16,261 nucleotides of DNA from assembly GCA_903829855.1 (NCBI GenBank), contig CAIKRN010000095.1:1-16261 (forward strand), given 5' to 3'. The first letter of the stretch is position 1, and every line of letters begins with the position of its first letter. The translations under genes and the position numbers were made by a program. The notes beneath the pieces are model-generated. The model was not told where the DNA came from. It was given only the letters and a program-made list of their open reading frames with translations, and searched no databases. Source of the DNA: an uncultured Opitutia bacterium. GTDB taxonomy: Bacteria; Verrucomicrobiota; Verrucomicrobiia; Opitutales; UBA953. Positions 1-4,859 of this stretch are shown piece by piece.

Positions 1-81
1 GTCGCGTCCGTTCGCCTCTTAGCTCGCCTGATTCGGGCAAGCTTTCGGGTATTCCCAAATCCGTCCGCCCACGGACGCGAC
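1..81. repeat. Long-range inverted repeat at the window edge
   Basis: GTCGCGTCCG at 1-10 is the exact reverse complement of CGGACGCGAC at 72-81, so the 61 bases between could be closed as a long hairpin. The right arm is shared with the short hairpin at 76-90, so the two structures are alternatives. The left arm touches the window edge and may be longer. This looks like part of a degraded palindromic intergenic repeat; function unknown. Confidence 0.5.
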
Positions 82-99
82 GCCGTCGCGCCCCTACCC
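72..99 (-). repeat. REP-like hairpin followed by CTAC
   Basis: CGCGAC (76-81), loop GCC (82-84) and GTCGCG (85-90) form a perfect 6-bp stem with a 3-nt loop. Two further G:C pairs outside it (73-74 with 92-93) extend it past a mismatch. CTAC follows at 94-97, which reads GTAG on the minus strand just 5' of the stem. A GTAG tetranucleotide beside a short GC-rich hairpin is the hallmark of REP sequences handled by RAYT transposases. The element at 603-660 has the same grammar. Family assignment is an inference. Confidence 0.4.
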
Positions 100-157
100 A
101 TTCTTCGGCCCCCTCCCTGGCCAACCGGCTCTCCGGTCAACGGTTCAACTAATCCTA

Positions 158-185
158 CCCCCACCCCTACCCCTGCCCCTATCCC
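158..185 (-). other. G-quadruplex motif (minus strand)
   Basis: The plus strand has C-tracts at 158-162, 164-167, 170-173, 176-179 and 183-185 separated by only 1 to 3 bases. The minus strand therefore carries five G-runs of at least three with short loops, which satisfies the canonical G-quadruplex pattern with one spare run. It lies about 65-90 bp upstream of the tRNA-Ser gene, on the template strand of that gene. Folding in vivo is unproven. Confidence 0.5.
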
Positions 186-199
186 TATCTTAAACGCCC

Positions 200-228
200 T
201 TGACCCACCCCCCGCCCTCCCTTTGATG
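200..228 (+). promoter_or_regulatory. Possible tRNA-Ser promoter
   Basis: TTGACC (200-205) resembles a sigma-70 -35 box, and TTTGAT (222-227) is a weak -10 candidate 16 bp downstream. Transcription would start around 234, about 16 nt before the mature tRNA at 250. The spacer is almost pure C and overlaps a second G4-capable tract. The -10 matches only four of six consensus positions, so this is a guess based mainly on position. Confidence 0.25.
204..221 (-). other. Second G-quadruplex motif, single-base loops
   Basis: C-tracts at 204-206, 208-213, 215-217 and 219-221 are separated by single bases. The complementary strand thus has four G-runs with 1-nt loops, the pattern generally associated with the most stable quadruplexes. 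It falls within the suggested promoter spacer of the tRNA gene, so a folded structure could influence initiation. That influence is inference. Confidence 0.5.
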
Positions 229-249
229 CACCTTCTAGCTGGTAACAAA

Positions 250-353
<104 letters not shown>

Positions 354-399
354 TAATCTTACCTTCCCGGTAAGCCTTTAAGCCCCGCATCAGCCTGCC

Positions 400-501
400 G
401 GAGGGATGAGAACCCGGGTTCGACGGAGCGAGGCCTGCCTCGCGGAGATGGGCCGCCCGAAGGGCGTCGCTTGCGATGGCCAAAGGCCAGCCAATCCCTC
501 C
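400..501 (+). other. Hairpin-rich structured segment between tRNA repeats
   Basis: GGAGGGAT (400-407) pairs with ATCCCTCC (494-501), enclosing a row of perfect small hairpins. These are the palindrome GAACCCGGGTTC (410-421), GCGAGG-CCTG-CCTCGC (428-443), GCCC-GAA-GGGC (455-465), TCGC-TT-GCGA (467-476) and TGGCC-AAA-GGCCA (477-489). The closing 3' arm belongs to the duplicated tRNA-Ser 3' end. GAGGG (401-405) facing CCCTC (496-500) resembles a T-stem whose loop is replaced by about 90 nt. It could be a structured RNA co-transcribed with the tRNA, a palindromic insertion, or a degraded mobile element. I do not recognise the family. Confidence 0.5.
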
Positions 502-527
502 CTCTCCGCCAGCTGAAACTAAGCCGA
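493..527 (+). repeat. Direct repeat copy 2: orphan tRNA-Ser 3' end
   Basis: This copy has the tRNA-Ser 3' half-arm (part of the T-loop, the 3' T-stem strand, the acceptor 3' strand and CCA) and the following bases, 33/35 identical to 319-353. No matching 5' tRNA half lies upstream, so it cannot be a functional tRNA by itself. It fits a remnant attachment site or a local duplication. Confidence 0.7.
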
Positions 528-529
528 AT

Positions 530-564
530 AACCGAGAGATTCTCGGTTTAAAGGCAGCCCTTTA
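530..564 (+). terminator. Two small tandem hairpins, possible weak terminator
   Basis: AACCGAGA (530-537), loop GAT, TCTCGGTT (541-548) form an 8-bp stem followed by a short T/A stretch. Immediately after, TAAAGG-CAGC-CCTTTA (549-564) forms a second stem. Neither has a long T-tract on either strand, so factor-independent termination of the tRNA transcript is possible but weakly supported. Confidence 0.35.
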
Positions 565-602
565 CGCGGACTCTAACAAATACTCTGACAACCCTTGATC
601 GA

Positions 603-660
603 GGTAGGGTCAGCACCGCGTGCTGACCTAGCCAGGTCGCCACGCAGTGGCGACCCTACC
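603..660. repeat. Two-armed REP/BIME-like element with GTAG/CTAC ends
   Basis: An outer stem GGTAG (603-607) with CTACC (656-660) encloses two perfect 9-bp hairpins. Arm 1 is GGTCAGCAC-CGC-GTGCTGACC (608-628) and arm 2 is GGTCGCCAC-GCA-GTGGCGACC (635-655), joined by TAGCCA (629-634). The whole folds as a three-way junction, or a cruciform in DNA. GTAG lies directly 5' of arm 1 and CTAC directly 3' of arm 2, matching the conserved tetranucleotide of REP elements mobilised by RAYT (Y1-type) transposases. No transposase is in the window, so it would be a non-autonomous copy. It sits 15 bp past the stop of the small minus-strand gene. Confidence 0.65.
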
Positions 661-675
661 CAATTTGCCTAACCC

Positions 676-915
676 TCAAATCGCCACCAAGAGGAAGGTG
701 AGCGCCAACTTGGTACGCAGTCTCAACTTGGACACGAAGACTACTGTGATAAGACCGATGGTAATAAACCCGTACGAGCGGCCAGCCAAGAAAGCCCAGA
801 AGCCACCCTGCTCCTCCATGGTTATCATAATCCAGAACCGAATCGGCAAGGCACAGAGGACTACTAAGAAATAACCAGCGATTTCCTTCGAGAGATTACG
901 TTGATAATCGGCCAT
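676..915 (-). CDS. Hypothetical small membrane protein (79 aa)
   Basis: I do not recognise this protein. It starts at ATG (915) and has a short charged N-terminus (about residues 1-11), then hydrophobic segments at roughly 13-32, 38-60 and 68-79 separated by basic residues (RFW, AGR, SKLRLRTK). This fits two or three membrane spans. Its composition is plausible for a real membrane peptide and better than the hydrophilic, Lys/Pro-rich opposite-strand frame at 647-874. No clear Shine-Dalgarno sequence precedes the start. It is divergent from the DUF6807 gene and its 3' end faces the two-armed repeat. It could be a chance frame, but the alternation of hydrophobic and basic stretches argues for a gene. 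Confidence 0.5.
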   Translation of the reverse strand: MADYQRNLSKEIAGYFLVVLCALPIRFWIMITMEEQGGFWAFLAGRSYGFITIGLITVVFVSKLRLRTKLALTFLLVAI

Positions 916-951
916 AGGATTAAGTGATTTAGGGGCTCAGTACGCAGGATG

Positions 952-957
952 TCTAAT
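952..957 (+). promoter_or_regulatory. Possible -10 box upstream of the DUF6807 gene
   Basis: TCTAAT (952-957) matches the sigma-70 -10 consensus at five of six positions. The best -35 window, around 928-934, is poor. It would give a leader of about 60 nt before ATG 1027. Weak support, from the -10 match and position only. Confidence 0.25.
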
Positions 958-1026
958 GCCTACTGCCATTACTTGAAAGGTTTTTGCTGTCATCGCTCGG
1001 CATGGCCCCACCATAAGCCCAATCCC

Positions 1027-1980
1027 ATGAAGCCCCTCGCCGCCTTCCTCCCTGTCCTACTGGCCATCGCCACCGCAGCCGCGACCGCCGCCGACATCAA
1101 GGTAACTCCCCATGAGAACGTCGATGTCGCCCAAGACGGCAAAGTCGTCGCGCGCTTTATGATGGCCCACGATGTCAGCACCCCCGCCAAACGTCTCGAG
1201 ACCTACAAGCCCTACCTGCACGTCTTCGACCCCAGCGGCGCCCTTCGCCTCACCAAGGGTCCGGGCTTCGAGTTCACGCACCACCGCGGCATCATGCTCG
1301 GGTTCATGAAAATCACCCTCGACGGAAAGTCGTACGACCGCTGGCACATGAAAGGCGGCGACCAAGTCGTGACCGCCATCAACCCGACCACTGACGGATT
1401 CGTTGCTTCGATCGATTGGCAGGGCGAAACCGCCGCGGCCAAGCCCATCCTGACGGAAGCACGCACCTTCAAATTCACCCATCCGGCCGCCCCGTTCTAC
1501 TTCGGCATCGAGATGACGAGCACCCTCAAGCCTGACCACGGCGAAGCTAAGATCGACGGCGACCCCGAACACGCTGGCGCTCAGTTCCGCCCGTCGGAGA
1601 AGATCGAGGGCGCCAAAACGACCTACATCTATCCCGGCAAAGCCACCCTCATCCATAAGGTGAAAGACCTGACCTGGGTGGCCGAAGTCTTCACGATCGA
1701 GGGTAAGACGTTCACGGCACTCCTGCTGAACCATCCGGACAACCCGAAGGACACCGCTTTCTCAGCCTACCGTGATTATGGTCGCTTCGGTGCCTTCCCG
1801 AAAGGCACGGCCAGCTCCGAGGCTCCCTTCAATCTTCACTACCAGTGGCTCATCGCGGAAGGCGATGTCCGCGATGCCGCAGCCTTTCAGAAGGCTTATA
1901 ATGCGTTCACTGGACGTAATGAATCGACCCCAGAAGTGACGGTGATGTTAGCCGAGCAGCCCAAGCCGAAGGCGAAATAA
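1027..1980 (+). CDS. DUF6807 ('PmoA-like') secreted protein
   Basis: A 317-residue protein of the DUF6807 family, often labelled 'PmoA family' although it is not the particulate methane monooxygenase subunit. Its biochemical role is not established. The ATG at 1027 is preferred over an in-frame ATG at 949 because it gives a textbook signal peptide (MKP, hydrophobic core to about residue 20, Ala-rich cleavage region). The longer form adds 26 Cys/His-rich residues ahead of it. Visible family features are KPYLHVF (61-67), the FTHHRGIMLGF block (83-93) with adjacent histidines, and a C-terminal NPKDTAF...YRDYGRFGAFP block followed by a strand ending in a family-like LIAEGD. It is probably exported to the periplasm or surface. 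It is the first of three same-strand genes, 47 bp before the next. The antisense frame at 1057-1734 is a codon-bias shadow. Confidence 0.85.
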   Translation: MKPLAAFLPVLLAIATAAATAADIKVTPHENVDVAQDGKVVARFMMAHDVSTPAKRLETYKPYLHVFDPSGALRLTKGPGFEFTHHRGIMLGFMKITLDGKSYDRWHMKGGDQVVTAINPTTDGFVASIDWQGETAAAKPILTEARTFKFTHPAAPFYFGIEMTSTLKPDHGEAKIDGDPEHAGAQFRPSEKIEGAKTTYIYPGKATLIHKVKDLTWVAEVFTIEGKTFTALLLNHPDNPKDTAFSAYRDYGRFGAFPKGTASSEAPFNLHYQWLIAEGDVRDAAAFQKAYNAFTGRNESTPEVTVMLAEQPKPKAK

Positions 1981-2004
1981 GCCCCGGGTTACTGATATCT
2001 TCTT

Positions 2005-2010
2005 TATACT
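2005..2010 (+). promoter_or_regulatory. Possible -10 box in the 1981-2027 gap
   Basis: TATACT lies 17 bp upstream of the GTG at 2028 in an AT-richer patch of an otherwise GC-rich region. A convincing -35 box is missing. It could provide an internal promoter for the two downstream genes. Position also fits a simple run-on operon from the DUF6807 gene. Confidence 0.25.
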
Positions 2011-2027
2011 TTAGGGGTGGAGCGAGG

Positions 2028-3008
2028 GTGGCTGGCGGCTATGGTCATGCCATGCTCAGGTCATTGCCACTCTTACTCGCCGTGCTTTCGCTCCAAGCTG
2101 CCGACACCCCAGCTATCGCCGCGAAGCCGAGCATCTTAGACGGCATCACGGAATCCGCCCAAGCTTCGGAGGCGATTCTCGACGGCGGCTCCACCATCGG
2201 CCTCATCCCGCTCAGCAACGCCAACGCCGGCAAAATCCTCACCCAATACCTCCAAGGGTTTTTCCAAGATGATACGGCCAGATCCGAAACCAAGCTCCCG
2301 GCATCGGCCCTCAACGCCATCGCCCACCTGAACGACTTCCGGGTTGCCGGAGCTACCCACATCATCGCGCTGTACCATGACGGGGGCGGTGAAACGGAAT
2401 TCGTCAGGCTGGCAGCCATCGGTGCGATGACTCCCGCCACCATGAGCAAACTTGAAGCCGCCGGCCTGGGCCGGGCGGGAGTTGAAGGTTCCTTCGATGT
2501 GCTGGCCTTTAAAGACGCCAAAGAAATCCCCGCCAACCCCCCCCTGCCCGCCCTGCCCATTGGGCGACTTTCCCTAATGGCTGGTCAGCTCGCGAAGGAG
2601 TCCGACTGTAACGTGGACATCATCCCGCTTAGCCGAAAAGACGCCGTGGAATCCTATAACGATGCCCTCAAGGAAGCTTTTAGCGATGACGGCCAAAGCT
2701 CCGAGGCGATTGTCATCCCCGCCCGCGCGCGCCAACTCGCGGCGGCCTTTCCCCAACTAGCGAAACTTGGCACCAGCCATCTTACGGTCATCGCCTTCCA
2801 GAACCCCCGAGGGGCGGACGTCGTACTCGTCGTAGGTAAAGGAAACTTCTCCCCCGAAAATCAGGCTAAGGCCAAAACGGACCTCAACGCCCTCAAAGTC
2901 TCCGAAACCTCCCTGACCCTCGCTCGCTTCGTCGACGGTGACGAGCCCGGCGCCGCCACCCCCGCCGTGACGCCAGAGAAAAAAGGTGAACGACGCTTCA
3001 AAAAATAA
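2028..3008 (+). CDS. Secreted protein with two tandem copies of one domain
   Basis: A 326-residue protein I cannot name. The start is GTG 2028, preceded by GGAG (2019-2022) at 5-nt spacing. An in-frame ATG at 2052 is equally possible and gives a compact signal peptide (MLRSLPLLLAVLSLQAAD). The mature part is an internal duplication: residues about 57-146 and about 197-289 share one pattern at a fixed offset of about 139. Aligned pieces are IPLS (60-63 and 199-202), F-[QS]-DD (79-82 and 218-221), a SE pair (86-87 and 225-226), L-x3-G-x2-H (104-111 and 244-251) and a G-x3-P-x4-K motif near each end. Each unit looks alpha/beta. The C-terminus is a basic, Pro-rich tail. It ends 4 bp before the next gene. 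No catalytic motif is obvious; a binding or envelope role is a guess. Confidence 0.8.
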   Translation: MAGGYGHAMLRSLPLLLAVLSLQAADTPAIAAKPSILDGITESAQASEAILDGGSTIGLIPLSNANAGKILTQYLQGFFQDDTARSETKLPASALNAIAHLNDFRVAGATHIIALYHDGGGETEFVRLAAIGAMTPATMSKLEAAGLGRAGVEGSFDVLAFKDAKEIPANPPLPALPIGRLSLMAGQLAKESDCNVDIIPLSRKDAVESYNDALKEAFSDDGQSSEAIVIPARARQLAAAFPQLAKLGTSHLTVIAFQNPRGADVVLVVGKGNFSPENQAKAKTDLNALKVSETSLTLARFVDGDEPGAATPAVTPEKKGERRFKK

Positions 3009-3012
3009 TCTT

Positions 3013-3390
3013 ATGGCTAAATCCCCTCCCGAAATCGCCTGGCTCCCGAAGCCCGAGGATAAGAACTATCCCGCGGCACTCTCCTACCTCTCCCTGCTCT
3101 ATCCAGAAAAAGAAGCAGCCGCACTCGTCGCCAAACTCCGCAAAGCCAAGATTTCCCAATTCAAAGCCAAGGACATCTTCCGAGCCTCGCAGCTATCCCT
3201 CCTGGGAGTGAGTAACTCCCACGTGAAAAAGGATCAGAAGAAAATTCGCAAGGGCATCCTCCTCTCCCCCGTCCTGCTCGTACGTAGTCAACAACACGGG
3301 CGAGTCGTCATCGCTGACGGGTACCATCGCCTGTGCGCGATCTATCAGTATCACGAAGATATCTCGATCCAGTGTAAGATCGTGGGATGA
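3013..3390 (+). CDS. ParB/sulfiredoxin-like small protein (DGYHR motif)
   Basis: A 125-residue cytoplasmic protein resembling a conserved hypothetical family found in many bacteria. An N-terminal helical half (AALSYLSLLY, then basic KLRKAKISQFKAKDIFRAS, residues 21-59) precedes a GVSNSHVKKDQKKIRKG segment. A strand LSPVLLVR (84-91) and the block VVIADGYHRLCAIYQ (98-112) follow. The order 'strand, then DG-x-HR followed by a helix' recalls the ParB N-terminal/sulfiredoxin fold, whose nucleotide-binding loop has a similar G-x-x-R/HR signature. I infer the fold; the function (NTP binding, regulation, nuclease) is unknown. ATG 3013 is chosen, 4 nt after the previous stop. A GTG at 2986 would overlap that gene. 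There is no signal peptide, unlike its two neighbours. The stop is 21 bp from the convergent efflux operon. Confidence 0.75.
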   Translation: MAKSPPEIAWLPKPEDKNYPAALSYLSLLYPEKEAAALVAKLRKAKISQFKAKDIFRASQLSLLGVSNSHVKKDQKKIRKGILLSPVLLVRSQQHGRVVIADGYHRLCAIYQYHEDISIQCKIVG

Positions 3391-3411
3391 GGCCGCGCCC
3401 TGACGGTGACC

Positions 3412-4839
3412 TTACTTCGCTTCCAATTTCGGCTGATCGTCCGCACTCCAGCCACCACCGATTGCCTTGACCAACGACACCGTGGAGTTCAGGCGAAGGT
3501 TCTGAATCTGGGCGGCCGCTAGTTCCGCAGATAACAAGGTGCGCTGTGCGTCCATGAGCTGATAATAAGGCGTCAGGCCGCTCCGGTATTGCATCTCGAC
3601 GAGACGGGCGGTCTCCCGGGCTGAAGCCACCATGCGGGCCTGCGATTCGGCCGCGCCGGCGCGATTGCTGAGGTCATTGAGGATATCCTCCGTCTCGCGA
3701 AAAGCATTGAGCACCGAGGTGCGGTAGCCGGCCAGCGATTCTTCATAGCGCTGCTTGGCCCCCTCCAACGAGGCATCCAATTTACCTCCCTGAAAGAGCG
3801 GGATATTAAGGCTGGGGCCAATCGACCAAACGCGACTCTCCCAGCTCACAACCTTGGAGGCATCGATGGTCGAGAAACCGGCGGAACCAGTCAGCGTCAG
3901 CCGAGGGTAGTAGTTAGCCTTCGCCTGACCGATATCGGCATTGGCGGCGATGAGTTGGTGCTCGGCGGCAGCGACATCGGGTCGACGGCCAAGCAGTTCG
4001 GAAGGCAAGCCTGCAGGCACAAGCGGGACAACGGTGGTCAAAGGCTTCGCTGGAATCGATAATTCGGAAGGTGTCCGACCCGTCAGCACCGCCAAGGCGT
4101 GCTCGATGTTGATGCGCTGGCGCTGGACTTCACTCAACTGGCCGGTGGTGGCCTCAACTTGGGTCATCGCCTGCAAGAGATCGGTCTTAGGGACCAAGCC
4201 AGCCTTGACCTGCTTGCTGACCAGCTCGACCTGATGCTGATACAACTCCAAGCTTTTCGTGAGCATCGCCGCCTGTGTGTCCAGACCCCGGAGATTAAAG
4301 TAATTCTGAGCGACGTTGGCTTCAACGGTCTGCAGGACGACGGCGAATTCACTCGCGGAGAATTTCGTGGCTTCGTCCGCAGATTCGCTCAAGCGACGTA
4401 CGCGGCCCCAAACATCGAGCTCATAGCTCAATTCTAAAGGTACGGCGTAACTGGTCTGCGTCCGGCTGGGCGGCGCAATCGTATCCGAGCTACGGCTTCG
4501 GGTCAGCGAGGGGTTCGCACTTAGCGCCGGCCAGAAGCCAGCATTCGCAATGTCGCTGAGGGCGCGCGCCTGCCCGACACGGGCAAGCGCCGCCCGGAGG
4601 TCGAGATTGGCCTTCAAGGCGGCGGCCTCTAAAGCATTCAGTTCCCCATCCTGAAAAACCGACCACCAATTGGCCGCCAGACTGGGCGACCCTTTGTAGG
4701 GACCGGTCAACTCACGGAAAGCAGCTGAAGCAGGTATCTCTGGACGGACATAATCGGGGCCGACCGTACAGGCAGGCACGCTTAACAACAGCGCAACACC
4801 CAGCAGACGGGCAGTAAGGGCGGTGGCGTTAAGGTTCAT
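3412..4839 (-). CDS. Outer-membrane efflux channel lipoprotein (OprM/NodT family)
   Basis: The outer-membrane exit duct of the tripartite pump encoded just upstream. With ATG 4839 it has 475 residues, typical for the family. The lipoprotein signal peptide ends in LLSVPAC with the lipidated Cys at residue 24, followed by the family-typical TVGPDYVRP. Two OEP repeats follow, with the expected Ala/Leu-rich alpha-barrel helices and family sequence such as LGRRPDVAAAEHQL and ANADIGQAKANYYPRL. The C-terminal repeat contains MQYRSGLTPYYQLMDAQRTLL. A TTG at 4857 would add six residues and start 2 bp after the MdtC-like stop; ATG is preferred because it gives a cleaner signal peptide. Last gene of the operon, with no obvious hairpin terminator in the 21-bp convergent gap. 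Confidence 0.93.
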   Translation of the reverse strand: MNLNATALTARLLGVALLLSVPACTVGPDYVRPEIPASAAFRELTGPYKGSPSLAANWWSVFQDGELNALEAAALKANLDLRAALARVGQARALSDIANAGFWPALSANPSLTRSRSSDTIAPPSRTQTSYAVPLELSYELDVWGRVRRLSESADEATKFSASEFAVVLQTVEANVAQNYFNLRGLDTQAAMLTKSLELYQHQVELVSKQVKAGLVPKTDLLQAMTQVEATTGQLSEVQRQRINIEHALAVLTGRTPSELSIPAKPLTTVVPLVPAGLPSELLGRRPDVAAAEHQLIAANADIGQAKANYYPRLTLTGSAGFSTIDASKVVSWESRVWSIGPSLNIPLFQGGKLDASLEGAKQRYEESLAGYRTSVLNAFRETEDILNDLSNRAGAAESQARMVASARETARLVEMQYRSGLTPYYQLMDAQRTLLSAELAAAQIQNLRLNSTVSLVKAIGGGWSADDQPKLEAK

Positions 4840-4859
4840 GGGAGCGAGGGGAGACAAGT

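Larger units (their letters stand above)
1..249. other. Non-coding region upstream of tRNA-Ser
   Basis: I see no credible coding sequence here. The stretch holds a long-range inverted repeat (1-10 with 72-81), a short REP-like hairpin (72-99), a small hairpin ACCGG-CTCT-CCGGT (124-137) and a strongly C-rich tract (about 155-221) whose complementary strand carries runs of three to six G. The C-rich bias changes abruptly at the tRNA gene. The left part probably continues beyond the window edge. Confidence 0.6.

Noticed and set aside
400..510. Second functional tRNA gene
   Set aside because: Only the 3' T-arm/acceptor strand and CCA are present. No D-arm, anticodon arm or matching 5' acceptor strand is found upstream.
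647..874. 75-residue plus-strand frame opposite the small membrane protein
   Set aside because: It starts inside the palindromic element and has Lys/Pro-rich composition without domain character. The opposite strand reads as a better membrane protein.
949..1026. Upstream ATG extension of the DUF6807 gene
   Set aside because: The extra 26 residues are Cys/His-rich and precede a complete signal peptide, so ATG 1027 is the more likely start.
1057..1734. 225-residue frame antisense to the DUF6807 gene
   Set aside because: Long antisense frames are expected in GC-rich genes. The sense strand has clear family motifs and a signal peptide.
3391..3411. Bidirectional terminator in the convergent gap
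   Set aside because: The 21 bp contain no stem followed by T-runs on either strand, so no terminator is called.
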